Below, piece by piece: positions 18,701 through 26,902 of a stretch of 64,000 nucleotides of DNA. Every line of letters begins with the position of its first letter. The first letter of the stretch is position 1. The stretch covers positions 62,001 to 126,000 of the forward strand of contig NZ_WHNZ01000013.1 of assembly GCF_013141725.1 (NCBI RefSeq), written 5' to 3'. The position numbers and the translations under genes are program-made. The notes under the pieces are model-generated. The model had not been told where the DNA came from and did no database searches. It worked only from the letters and a program-made list of their open reading frames with translations. This DNA comes from Paenibacillus planticolens. GTDB lineage: Bacteria > Bacillota > Bacilli > Paenibacillales > NBRC-103111.

Positions 18701-20865
18701 GCATAAATGCCTAAATATTTTGCTCCCACAAGTATGTCCGTATTTGGAAGGCGGTAGGTATAGTAAGAGCTATTTGCATTATAAGGAACTTCCGTTATTT
18801 TATTTCCGATTTTATTTTTATTTTGATCTAAGAAATACACGGTGTAACTGGTTACGATGGAAACACTTGGTGTCGCATGCCAATTGATGTTCCCGCTTAT
18901 TTCTCCTGGAATGGGATCGTTATCGTAAAAATTAACATCAGAAACTGCAAGCGATGGCGGATTAAATTCTGGTGCACTATCATGTAGAGCCTGCATAGAA
19001 GTGAATTTCTGTAATGTTTTCCCATCTTCAGAAACCACAACAATTTGGCCGTTTGGCAAGTTCAACACATTTTTCGCGATGAATGGCAGATGGTATTGCA
19101 TGGTATACGAATCACGATTCCAAACCGAGTCTTTTGCGAAAATATCAGCTCCTTTAGCAGCAATAATTGCAGCCCCAAAATAACCTTTCCATGCCGGAAT
19201 CGGGAGAAGCGTATTTTTATCCAAAAGATAACTCGCGTAATATAGATCATTTCCGTTCATCGTGATCACGCCTAGTGCGTTGCTGTAAGCTTGGGAGACT
19301 GCCTGTTGTGAAAAATTAGTTAGATCGAACTTAATTGCCGTACTTGTGGAATAATATTCCTCTTTCCCGAAGTATAATGCATTGTCCCCTAGACTAAGGA
19401 TCATACGACCTGAATTAATGTTTGTAGCGTAATTAGCCCTAGTTCCGGTAACAGTATCAATGACCTTAATTCCCGGATTTGATGCGGTGTAGATCAGCTT
19501 TTGATTACCATATACAACTTGACTAACAAAATTGCCGACATCCCATGAATAGACAGCTCCGTTGACGCTTGTCTCAGAAAGTGTATCCACTTTCATAATT
19601 TGTGTCGCTGATGCATTGCCAATATATAGCTTGTCATGGTCAATAAATAATGAATTAGGGTTGGATCCTATGGTTCGGGTTTCTTGAACTGTCATGTCGC
19701 TTGTTCGAATCCTCATCAACTGATTGCTTTCCGAATAGATGGCAAACAGGTTTGCACCATCACTGCTGTATACGAGATCGGTCACCGACTTATCTAGTAC
19801 CAGCTTTTGGCCGTCAGTCTGCCAAGATACCGGGGGAGTGGACGGCGCCAGATTCACATTAATAATTTGTATAACATTGGGAATGTTAGGGTTCCAACCA
19901 TCTGATCCTGTATAAGAATAAACATGATTCTGACTATCCATTAAAATTTTTCTTGATGCCACAGGAAGTTCGGCAATTTGAGTAAATCCTTCCCGATCAT
20001 AAACATAGCTATGGTCTGGCGCGGCATTTCCGGAATTAAACGAATGACTGGTAAACACCGTGTTGCCATGAACATACATCGCGTCTTCTTGATAGGTACC
20101 TTGAATAGAGGTTAAATCTGTATTTTTAAAGCGATAGCCTGCATAAAAAACCTGGTTCCCATCAACAATAACCTTTCTGGCCGGAAAACCAAAACCGTAA
20201 CCATCACGATAATTAATTTTTGAAAGTGGCTGCAAAGTCGAAGTGCTATAAGAAAAAAGTTTGGAGCCAGTCGAGCCCGACTCGCCAATAAACAGAATAT
20301 GGTTTACCGTGTCAACAGCGAGATCGGGTTCAGCATAATCCCCCCTTGATCCCGAATCCAGCATTGTCTCCGCTTGCGTTGTTAAATCGTATGATGCCAC
20401 ACCCGACGAGCGATATTCTGTATAGAACAGCTTGTTTCCGTCGATTGCCAGTTCGTAAGGCTTTATAGAAGTATTAATCGAGCCCACTACTTCCTTTTGA
20501 GCAATATCTACAATAGCAATAGCCTTTGTTCCTGACAAAGCGACATAAATCTTGCTGCCAGATTGTACTAAATCTGAAGGCGCAATGCCGAGCGTTACTT
20601 TCTTCTCTATCTGAAGGTCGCTCATTCGAATAAATAGTAGACTATTAGCCTCACTAGAGACAGCATAGATATATCCATTCGCTTCATCCATAACCCACTC
20701 CCTGATAGGATTGGTAAGCGTAAGCGAGGGAGATGTTTCAGTTCCTGCGTATGCTTTATTGACATTTATCCCAGGCAATATGGCAGATGAGAGAATCATA
20801 AAGATAGCCAATAGAACTATAGATATTCTTTTGCTTATTAAACTCCTGTACATTCTGGAATGCAT
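15796..20865 (-). CDS. Giant SLH-domain surface protein with beta-propeller and repeat region
   Basis: This 1689-residue protein starts with a signal peptide ending near KAYAG (about residue 40). Residues 45-640 look like one or two YncE-type beta-propellers (repeats such as NPIREWVMDEANGYIYAVS and KSVTDLVYSSDGANLFAI). Residues 650-1290 hold five related beta-rich repeats. A Gly linker (near 1295-1305) leads to a PKD/ZU5-like domain and then three C-terminal SLH domains (FTDTQGHWAQKDIEQL, FEDVAADSWYVDAV, YVDASSMSEWAKQYV) that should bind the pyruvylated secondary cell-wall polymer. The ATG follows GGGAGGATC. It is probably a cell-surface adhesin or matrix protein; its ligand is unknown. Confidence 0.85.
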   Translation of the reverse strand: MHSRMYRSLISKRISIVLLAIFMILSSAILPGINVNKAYAGTETSPSLTLTNPIREWVMDEANGYIYAVSSEANSLLFIRMSDLQIEKKVTLGIAPSDLVQSGSKIYVALSGTKAIAIVDIAQKEVVGSINTSIKPYELAIDGNKLFYTEYRSSGVASYDLTTQAETMLDSGSRGDYAEPDLAVDTVNHILFIGESGSTGSKLFSYSTSTLQPLSKINYRDGYGFGFPARKVIVDGNQVFYAGYRFKNTDLTSIQGTYQEDAMYVHGNTVFTSHSFNSGNAAPDHSYVYDREGFTQIAELPVASRKILMDSQNHVYSYTGSDGWNPNIPNVIQIINVNLAPSTPPVSWQTDGQKLVLDKSVTDLVYSSDGANLFAIYSESNQLMRIRTSDMTVQETRTIGSNPNSLFIDHDKLYIGNASATQIMKVDTLSETSVNGAVYSWDVGNFVSQVVYGNQKLIYTASNPGIKVIDTVTGTRANYATNINSGRMILSLGDNALYFGKEEYYSTSTAIKFDLTNFSQQAVSQAYSNALGVITMNGNDLYYASYLLDKNTLLPIPAWKGYFGAAIIAAKGADIFAKDSVWNRDSYTMQYHLPFIAKNVLNLPNGQIVVVSEDGKTLQKFTSMQALHDSAPEFNPPSLAVSDVNFYDNDPIPGEISGNINWHATPSVSIVTSYTVYFLDQNKNKIGNKITEVPYNANSSYYTYRLPNTDILVGAKYLGIYAKNAIGESSSAATVELSDYVDIPPTDGGEGGPYPYFSYTLEDQNPIRGKIHPLVSWYNPNETRYSGYQLSFSNASGTQIGNVYSVSKHTSPGITYRVDVAENIVPAGAIYMDMRPKDLKGNVGTELYRMQIFDNTTSSPVIVGTNPAIPTPNILLGRSLDEDVSQGSFGGWINWYEASLEGPATSYALYFVDGNNVKLQSIAEVTRSNLIRLNQGFNNPSYEITLPSGTAIPSGAVRIGIFGKNSQGESPNGFYFGFWDKIDADPGSDYFEDLDARAGKIDGVLHWIPVVNETAVNKYFISFLDSRLDSIGPPFAEVNKGQQRYSLSIKDTQIPAGAWRLMLWAMNSANDRYVLGFYNLTDNIASEPISTLPTESQPLMVTVNQTDYDGDVGEIGGTISFNSSMSSNSTTRFDIYFVDEQLKKLKAISSLPKSEIGIYEANIPMNTQIPLGATRIAVYAVSSTGMSMPVTTSIIDRAYGPSLTPDQIEITNNKSGTSDTITVSGLNYGDIVRVYRDSASANSFLLQAVAPNATSLNFTIPQLGTGEGSLYFSVQHGDGLPSIKIAKAYKAEPAALGGGGGGGVGGGGVSLPTRDANGKMTYAFQPAHVDMLIDLAKEANKELILDATVKQHLDITTVSFEGDIAQNAANKGKPIVIKANDVQFKFPVSSLSGAYKFETVKLTIASNDIQIFGDFATASPVLEFSLGEKDKAITTFDTPIEATFHYDQSKVTDARNLGVYWLDETTNTWTYMGGKVNGDGTITATLSHFSKYAVLEKIEMAVKTFTDTQGHWAQKDIEQLVGKKIIDGMDDQSFQPDSNMTRAQFVTILKKALNLSPQATTKAFEDVAADSWYVDAVNAAYAANIVEGTSDSTFSPEANVTREQLAVMIVNAYLNVTGKKLSNIVSDQPNGYVDASSMSEWAKQYVAAATTLGLLNGVDDTHFAPSQNSTRAQVVTVVVRMLKQISDVK

Positions 20866-20880
20866 GAAATGATCCTCCCA

Positions 20881-21160
20881 TTTTGGACTTTGACAACTTT
20901 GATCTAAAGTTACTTTTGTCAGTAATATACTACAAATTATTAATAGAAATTACGAGAATACATCCCCCTATTCATTCAAAATCAAACTTTGCAGTTCGAA
21001 TCCCTAGATAAGCAGGATTGTCTGCTCTACCAATTCTAATGACTTCGTTACATGAGCCAAATACCCTCTAACTTTGTAAAAATTTAATAATTCACCCCCC
21101 CATAAATCGACATTAGAAAATTACCACAATACAGAAAGTATGCGGCACCGTGGACACAAA
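20881..21160. other. Intergenic region upstream of the SLH gene
   Basis: The minus strand holds a weak candidate promoter, TCGTAA then 17 bases then TAGTAT (about 20926-20954). At about 21000-21050 the minus strand reads AATTGGTAGAGCAG followed by GGGATTCGAACTGC, which resembles a D-arm and a T-arm of a tRNA with the middle deleted. No ORF is convincing. Confidence 0.3.
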
Positions 21161-21162
21161 AA

Positions 21163-21206
21163 ATATCCCTACATCACTATTCACAATGATGCAGGGATAC
21201 TATTTT
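21163..21206 (-). terminator. Terminator of the Ser/Thr/His-rich protein gene
   Basis: On the minus strand ATCCCTGCATCA pairs with TGATGTAGGGAT around a 10-base loop, followed by ATTTTTT. It lies about 40 bp after the stop at 21247. It is nearly identical over about 45 bp to the terminator at 22603-22644. Confidence 0.8.
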
Positions 21207-21246
21207 TCAGAATATTCCCATTAGCTCTAAATGCCGTACTAGGGGT

Positions 21247-21636
21247 TTATTGATGAGTCTTTGTTCCCTCTTTCCCTGTATAGGGATTTACGTTTCCAAC
21301 AGTACTCCAATTGTTATTAAAACTTGAATCTGGATGGGAACGATGATGAGCAGGTACAAACGTTCCATCGCGCTTGACATAACTATTTACAGAAACAACA
21401 CCACTTGATTTATGCGATGTAGTTGAATAATGCTTGGTGCTGCTATGGCTGCGCACACTGCTCTTGCGACTTGTTGTATGATTTGTGCTTTTTTTGGTAG
21501 ATTTTGATTTATGACTTGTAGTACTGCTTCGATGACTAGTGCTTGATTTGCTACTGCTTCCCTTAGCTAGTACCGTGTCAGCCATGCTAAACAGTAAGAG
21601 TGAAATAATGGAGCAATAAATTACAATTTTCTTCAT
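21247..21636 (-). CDS. Secreted Ser/Thr/Lys-rich protein
   Basis: This 129-residue protein has a signal peptide (about 1-24, ending VLAKG). A low-complexity Ser/Thr/Lys/His stretch follows (25-80). The C-terminal motif, VKRDGTFVPAHHRSHPD then NNNWSTVGNVNPYTGKEG, is a conserved tail in many small Gram-positive secreted proteins. The ATG follows AGGAGGAG. It lies 12 bp after the stalk-domain lipoprotein gene and is probably co-transcribed with it. Function is unknown. Confidence 0.8.
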   Translation of the reverse strand: MKKIVIYCSIISLLLFSMADTVLAKGSSSKSSTSHRSSTTSHKSKSTKKSTNHTTSRKSSVRSHSSTKHYSTTSHKSSGVVSVNSYVKRDGTFVPAHHRSHPDSSFNNNWSTVGNVNPYTGKEGTKTHQ

Positions 21637-21648
21637 CAGAGTCTCCTC

Positions 21649-22464
21649 CTAAAAGTTTTGAATTTTACCGTAAAACTCCCCAAATCTTGCGAATGACGAG
21701 TCCATCGTTTGTTTAGCAAGATTAAAGGCATTTGTCTCTTGAGATTGATATGTATCTAAAATAGAATCATCATTTGTTTTTATGTAAGTTGAAATTATCG
21801 TATATCCGCTTGAATACATGTTAAGTGCGCTTGTTAAATTATTGAATAATGAATCTACATCCGAAATATCAATTCCTTGGCTTGTTACAGTTTGTTTCAA
21901 GGCTAATATATCTTTTTGGGTAGAGGGTATAAGATCGTTTTTAAGGCTGTTTATAGAAGCCTGTGCGTTAGCAAGTAAACTAATTGCGTCTGGTTCTTCA
22001 ACATTATCAATAACATCACCATACAGATTACTTATATTCATTACTTGCTTAGCTAAATCATTAATCTGCATATAGGCATTACTAATTCGACTGTAAAGTT
22101 TTAGTTTTGCAATGTCATCATCATACTTCTTCTGAGATATATTAGCTTGATCAGAAGTTTGCGCATTATTGGGAGCTGAAATAGTTTGCTTTGGAGTGGT
22201 TATACTCGCTGTATTAGTTTCACTATTCCATTCAACCTTTGCCCCTAAGGCCTCGGAAACAAAACGAATAGGTACTACTGTCCTTCCGTAAAAGTTTACC
22301 GCAGGTACGTCTCCTTGAACTTCTTTACCATCCACATTGACACTCACAACTGTAAAACCATTGTATACTGGTGCAGTTGCTGTAGCAGAAGAAACACATG
22401 CCGTTAGTAGCATAACAGTTGATGCTATAACTAATTTAATAATTTTTTTATAATTTTTTTTCAT
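21649..22464 (-). CDS. Stalk-domain lipoprotein
   Basis: This 271-residue protein has a lipoprotein signal with lipobox LTAC (Cys near residue 23). A copper amine oxidase N-terminal-like stalk domain follows (about 36-92, with VNVDGKEV and VVPIRFVSEALGAKVEW). A helical C-terminal region of about 150 residues has no recognised motif. It should sit on the outer face of the membrane. It precedes the Ser/Thr-rich secreted protein gene by 12 bp. The stalk module resembles that in the exopolysaccharide operon protein at 131-1417. Confidence 0.8.
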   Translation of the reverse strand: MKKNYKKIIKLVIASTVMLLTACVSSATATAPVYNGFTVVSVNVDGKEVQGDVPAVNFYGRTVVPIRFVSEALGAKVEWNSETNTASITTPKQTISAPNNAQTSDQANISQKKYDDDIAKLKLYSRISNAYMQINDLAKQVMNISNLYGDVIDNVEEPDAISLLANAQASINSLKNDLIPSTQKDILALKQTVTSQGIDISDVDSLFNNLTSALNMYSSGYTIISTYIKTNDDSILDTYQSQETNAFNLAKQTMDSSFARFGEFYGKIQNF

Positions 22465-22602
22465 GTTGATGACAAATCCTTTCGAAGTACTATGGATTCT
22501 ATTATACCTTAAAATGGAAGTTGTTGCATAGATACGACTGAAGAGTTGAGTTACATAAGATTAGATAAAAATTTAGCTTCTCCCCCCTACTGCGGAAAAA
22601 AA

Positions 22603-22644
22603 ATATCCCCACATCACTATTCACAATGATGCAGGGATACTATT
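22603..22644 (-). terminator. Terminator downstream of cysN
   Basis: A near-copy of the hairpin at 21163-21206: ATCCCTGCATCA and TGATGTGGGGAT arms on the minus strand, with ATTTTTTTTCC following. It lies about 70 bp after the cysN stop, beyond a duplicated piece of the cysN 3' end. Confidence 0.75.
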
Positions 22645-22651
22645 CTCCTAC

Positions 22652-22690
22652 GTATTAATCAAATATTTCACAACTCGCTTCACAACATCA
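22652..22690 (-). repeat. Out-of-frame second copy of the cysN 3' end
   Basis: On the minus strand this segment encodes DVVKRVVKYLINT followed by a stop. It matches the in-frame cysN end DVVKRVVKYLINN at 22737-22774 with few base differences. It lies after the cysN stop codon and in another frame. Confidence 0.7.
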
Positions 22691-22711
22691 CTCATCCCAG
22701 GCTTTTTCACA

Positions 22712-24370
22712 CTATATCGAATAATCCATATCTTTGTTGTTAATCAAATACTTCACAACTCGTTTTACAACATCATTCGCATCCTCTTCAACGGAGGCCT
22801 TTCTTGCATCCGCATCTATTTCGATAAACGCATCGCCAAAAAGCTCCCGCGCTCCCGCGTACGCAGCATCCGCTGCTACCAACGCAACAAGCCCCGCGTC
22901 GTTCATCAATTTCGCCACTTCCGCCAAACGCTGAGGAGATTCTCCAGCACGGTTCTCGAGTAGCATCGTATGGTAACCTCTCGCAACCAAACGTTTCTCG
23001 ACTTGCTTCGCAAGTGCTGCTGTCGCCGAAGCTGAGCCGCCAAACCAGATGGTTAGAGGATTTTGACCTTTTTGCTCGGCACGAACATCTCTCGTGACTT
23101 CTGCAAGCGGCTGCGTCCCTTTGTCGGAGTTTTGAAGTGCCGCATCGATAACGCCGCAAGCGGAAGTCATATTCGTAACGCGATCGATCAGAATAAAGCC
23201 GCCGATGCTTTTATTTAGTTCGAACGAATCGAACACGATATCATCCGAAAGCGAAAATTCGCATTTCGCCAACTCATTTTTAACCAACTGATGGGTTGGA
23301 ACCGTATTGCCGGTATTAATATCGATTTTATGCTTAATGGCTGTTACCGTACCCGGCAGCACTTTCGTGCCCACTTTGACCAAATAATTTTTCCCCGGCG
23401 TCAGCACGGAGTCATCCATCCAAAGAATCGTTGCGCTAAAGCTATCCGCCTCTTGGATTTTACTATCCTTCGTGAAAACACAGCCGCGCGAAACGTCGAC
23501 TTCCCGATCCAATTGGATGGTTACGGGTTGTCCGGCATACGCATAGTCCCGATCTTGGTCGGTCACGAGGATGCGTTTCACTTTCGCCTTCTCACGACTA
23601 GGCAGCGTCGTCAACTCATCGCCGACCGCGATGCTCCCAGCCTCGATCTGGCCTTGGAAGCCGCGGAACGTATGGTCCGGCCGGCATACCCGTTGAACAG
23701 GCATCATAAATTCTTTCGCATTGTCGTTCTGGTGGACATCTACATCTTCCAAATACGGTAGCAAAGCCTTGCCCTCGTACCACGGAGAATTCAGCGATTT
23801 CTTCGTTATGTTATCCCCTTCCGTTGCCGAAACCGGGATGACCTGAATGCTTTCAAAATGGAACTCTGCCGTTAGCTCGGCGAATTCTTGCTTAATCGCA
23901 TCGAATTTTTTAGGATCAAAACCGACCAAATCCATTTTGTTGACAGCCAGAACAAGATGTTTAATGCCCATCAGCGCGCAAATCCGAGTGTGCCGCTTGG
24001 TTTGGGTAATAACCCCTTTCGTTGCGTCCACAAGAATGATCGCCAAATCCGCAAAAGATGCGCCTACTGCCATGTTGCGTGTATATTCTTCATGCCCCGG
24101 CGTGTCCGCGACAATGAAGGAGCGGTGGTCCGTCGTAAAATACCGATAGGCCACATCAATCGTAATCCCTTGCTCACGCTCAGCCAAGAGCCCGTCAAGA
24201 AGCAGCGAATAGTCAATTTTGCCGCCGCGGCTACCAAGTCTGCTGTCCAGTTCCAACGCTCTTTCCTGGTCGGCGAACAAAAGCTTTGCCTCATAAAGCA
24301 TATGTCCAATTAAGGTGGATTTCCCGTCGTCTACACTTCCGCAAGTAATAAATTTAAGCAGACTTTTCAT
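22712..24370 (-). CDS. cysN: Sulfate adenylyltransferase GTPase subunit with degenerate APS-kinase-like tail
   Basis: This 552-residue protein uses GTP hydrolysis to drive sulfate activation by CysD. The EF-Tu-like G domain is clear: GSVDDGKST (P-loop), DTPGHEEY (G3), NKMDL (G4), then beta-barrel domains to about residue 420. The last ~120 residues (NPLTIWFGGSASATAALAKQ onwards) align with the CysC APS-kinase domain, but the kinase P-loop GxSGSGKST is replaced by GGSASATAA, so it should not bind ATP normally. The ATG at 24368-24370 follows GGGAGG, one base after the cysD stop. Confidence 0.92.
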   Translation of the reverse strand: MKSLLKFITCGSVDDGKSTLIGHMLYEAKLLFADQERALELDSRLGSRGGKIDYSLLLDGLLAEREQGITIDVAYRYFTTDHRSFIVADTPGHEEYTRNMAVGASFADLAIILVDATKGVITQTKRHTRICALMGIKHLVLAVNKMDLVGFDPKKFDAIKQEFAELTAEFHFESIQVIPVSATEGDNITKKSLNSPWYEGKALLPYLEDVDVHQNDNAKEFMMPVQRVCRPDHTFRGFQGQIEAGSIAVGDELTTLPSREKAKVKRILVTDQDRDYAYAGQPVTIQLDREVDVSRGCVFTKDSKIQEADSFSATILWMDDSVLTPGKNYLVKVGTKVLPGTVTAIKHKIDINTGNTVPTHQLVKNELAKCEFSLSDDIVFDSFELNKSIGGFILIDRVTNMTSACGVIDAALQNSDKGTQPLAEVTRDVRAEQKGQNPLTIWFGGSASATAALAKQVEKRLVARGYHTMLLENRAGESPQRLAEVAKLMNDAGLVALVAADAAYAGARELFGDAFIEIDADARKASVEEDANDVVKRVVKYLINNKDMDYSI

Positions 24371-24371
24371 T

Positions 24372-25295
24372 TTAGAAATACCCCTCCCGTTTACGTCTTT
24401 CCATACTTCCCGCCGCCTCTTGGTCAATAACCCGGGTTGTCCGTTCAGATGATACCGCACCAAGCGTTTCCTCGATAATGGCATCCAGCGTATTCGCTTC
24501 CGACTCGGCTCCGCCAGTCAGAGGATAGCAGCCTAATGTGCGGAACCGCATCTTCTTCATTTCAATTTTCTCATGCGGCTCCAGCTTCATGCGATCATCG
24601 TCCACCAAGATGAGATGTCCGTCGCGTTCGATGACAGGTCTTTCTTGAGCAAAATAGAGCGGCACAATATCAATATTTTCTCTGCGAATATATTGCCAGA
24701 TATCTTTTTCCGTCCAGTTGGAGATAGGGAAGACGCGGATGCTCTCACCTTTGTTAATTCTTGTGTTGAAAAGCTTCCACATTTCCGGCCGTTGGTTCTT
24801 CGGATCCCAGGCATGATTCTTATTCCGGAACGAGAAAATCCGCTCTTTCGCGCGCGACTTCTCCTCGTCACGTCTTCCGCCACCGAACGCAGCCGTAAAT
24901 CCGTATTTATCCAATCCCTGTTTCAGGGCTTGGGTTTTCATAATATCCGTATATGCGGACCCATGATCGAAAGGGTTAATCCCTTGCTCAATCCCCTCCT
25001 GATTGGAGTGAACGATCATGTTGATGCCGAATTCTTTGGCCTTGCGGTCGCGGAACTCAATCATTTCTTTGAACTTCCACGTTGTATCGATATGCATGAA
25101 AGGAAATGGCGGCTTCTCAGGATAAAAAGCCTTCAGCGCCAAATGCAGCATCACCGAACTATCCTTCCCGATCGAATACAGCATCACGGGATTTTCACAC
25201 TCCGCCGCTACTTCCCGGATAATATAAATCGCTTCAGCCTCGAGTTGATCCAGATGCGTCATTTCTTGTATGGAATCAAGAGTCATTTTTTGCAT
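24372..25295 (-). CDS. cysD: Sulfate adenylyltransferase subunit 2
   Basis: CysD is the ATP-sulfurylase catalytic subunit that forms APS with CysN. The product is 307 residues, with the PP-loop [45 protein letters not shown] and the C-terminal [11 protein letters not shown] and RERKREGYF-type ending. The ATG at 25293-25295 lies behind AAAGGAGG. It forms a two-gene operon with cysN. A candidate promoter is at 25346-25373. Confidence 0.95.
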   Translation of the reverse strand: MQKMTLDSIQEMTHLDQLEAEAIYIIREVAAECENPVMLYSIGKDSSVMLHLALKAFYPEKPPFPFMHIDTTWKFKEMIEFRDRKAKEFGINMIVHSNQEGIEQGINPFDHGSAYTDIMKTQALKQGLDKYGFTAAFGGGRRDEEKSRAKERIFSFRNKNHAWDPKNQRPEMWKLFNTRINKGESIRVFPISNWTEKDIWQYIRRENIDIVPLYFAQERPVIERDGHLILVDDDRMKLEPHEKIEMKKMRFRTLGCYPLTGGAESEANTLDAIIEETLGAVSSERTTRVIDQEAAGSMERRKREGYF

Positions 25296-25345
25296 CGAAA
25301 GGTGCCTCCTTTTAATTCTTACTAAATCCATCGGTATTTTCTTAT

Positions 25346-25373
25346 ATACTATCAGATTCTAGCTTTTATGCAA
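25346..25373 (-). promoter_or_regulatory. Candidate cysDN promoter
   Basis: Minus strand TTGCAT (25368-25373), 16-base spacer, TAGTAT (25346-25351), about 50 bp upstream of the cysD start. This fits a housekeeping promoter with a slightly short spacer. No clear riboswitch or leader structure lies between it and the gene. Confidence 0.45.
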
Positions 25374-25379
25374 AGTGGA

Positions 25380-25620
25380 AGAAAGTGAAAATTTCTATAT
25401 TTCTATTATATTTCTCGAAATTTGTCGCAGTTTTTTTGAAAGCGTCGCTTTCATGTCGAAATAGTCACTGTATGGCGTTAAAATTCACTTTAATGTGATG
25501 GGATGGAAGGGTTCGGAAAAGCGTGGGAGCCCGGCCTCTGTTCATTTTATCCGTGCGAATATTAGATATTCTACCGTAATGAATGAAAGTTTTTTGCATA
25601 ATTATTATTTTATATCGTTA
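25380..25620. other. Intergenic region upstream of cysD
   Basis: AT-rich at 25380-25440. A short hairpin GAAAGC-GTC-GCTTTC lies near 25440. No supported ORF or terminator was recognised up to 25620. Confidence 0.3.
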
Positions 25621-25780
25621 AGCTTTATGCTTTCCAGTAAACTTTGAATAAAAGCGGCTAACTTCTGCTTCAATTGTTGATTTTCTTCATTCAATCGTTC
25701 AATTTTTTTTAGGGACAAAATAAACAACCCTATCTTACCGACAGGTGGTTTTGCGAGAATCCACAATGGCTACAGCTCAT
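25620..25780 (-). pseudogene. Remnant of a small zinc-ribbon/coiled-coil protein
   Basis: On the minus strand a frame reads MSCSHCGFSQNHLSVR, stop, GCLFC, giving two CxxC pairs separated by a stop codon. A different frame then gives KKIERLNEENQQLKQKLA and ends IKLNDIK, a heptad coiled coil. Together they suggest a broken gene with a nonsense mutation and a frameshift. The assignment is tentative. Confidence 0.35.
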
Positions 25781-26218
25781 TTTGCAATAGGCAGACTCAT
25801 GGCAAAGAAAGGTCGTAGGGAAGCGGTCGAACATTTGGAGTATTGCATGAAACTCGATGATGCATCGGTGCCCCAGGCCTCTCGACATCTTTTCTTTTAT
25901 TATATGCATAACGGTAACAAGGCTTATGCAAGCCAAAGTATAGAGAGAGCTGTTGCCGCATCCGAACTGCAAGCTCATAAGAACAGGGAATCTACAACAG
26001 TAGGGTCTAAGGATGTACTTGTCGCGGAGCAGCCTAGTGAAGAGGATGTGGCGATAATAAGAAATGAAATGAGTAAACATGCGGCAATTGAGAGGGCACA
26101 CATACTGAAGAAGAAGACTACGTACACGGTGGATAAAAAAATTTATCTAGTCATTATGGAATTCTCGCTGTTTCCGCATTTCCATCGATATACTCACCCT
26201 CTTCTTGCAAAGAAATGA
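25745..26218 (+). pseudogene. C-terminal fragment of a TPR-containing metallopeptidase-like protein
   Basis: The frame contains MATAHFAIGRLMAKKGRREA, HLEYCMKLDDASVPQ and QPSEEDVAIIRNEMSKH, then VDKKIYLV. This resembles the TPR tail of M48-type peptidases of Gram-positive bacteria. The N-terminal catalytic part is missing, and the last ~25 codons merely read through the end of the convergent EamA gene. The homology break near 26150 marks a recombination junction. Confidence 0.5.
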
Positions 26219-26902
26219 AGAAACGATAGACACTACAGCAATAAATATAAATTCATAAGGAGTAACTTTGAAAAAACGAAAATTATCGATCGATGTTCCA
26301 ATTAAAATAATAGGCAACAATGAGATTAGCTTAATATAAAATAAAGTGACAGATGGATTTACAGATGAACAGTATTTTTTGGAGATTGCATTTCCAATTG
26401 CAAAAAACAAAGTATTGCCTAGTACAAAAAGTATACCTATAAGATTAAAATCTCTAACTTCACTATATACAAACAAGAACCCCCCTACTACTGAGACAAG
26501 CATTAGCACCCATTGAGCTATAGAAACTTTTTCTTTGAGAAAAAAGAAAGAGATCATCAGAGCAAAAAGCACGTAGTTTCTTCCAAGCAGCGAAGACATA
26601 ACAGGGTCAAGTAAATATAAACTAAGGTAGAGACATATCGTAGCAAAAGCATTTATAACTGAAATAACGATAAGTGGTTTCAATTTAGAAGTAGTAAACT
26701 TTTGTTTGGATAGTTTTAAAACGACTATTGCAGTAATTAACGAAACAAGAGTCTCAATCGCAGCTGCTTGAATGGGAGAGATTTCTTTCAACCCAATCTT
26801 AATAGCCGGGTACCATATTGCTGTTAAAGCGACAGATAGAATTGCAAATAATATGCCCTTTGTATTTGATTGTGAGTTTATCGTCAGTAGGATTACCCCC
26901 AT
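26147..26902 (-). pseudogene. EamA/DMT-family exporter, C-terminally truncated
   Basis: This 251-residue frame begins like a 10-helix drug/metabolite transporter: the first EamA repeat (AILSVALTAIWYPAIKIGL to MLVSVVGGFLFVY) and most of the second. After SIVSSFLCKK it switches to a charged non-membrane tail (SISMEMRKQREFHND) that is antisense to the TPR-peptidase remnant. Two to three membrane helices of a normal ~300-residue protein are missing. The start overlaps the end of the radical SAM remnant by 10 bp, so the two were once coupled. Confidence 0.6.

Noticed and set aside
25332..25620. SAM (S-box) riboswitch upstream of cysD
   Set aside because: No S-box core or terminator is visible; only an ordinary promoter.
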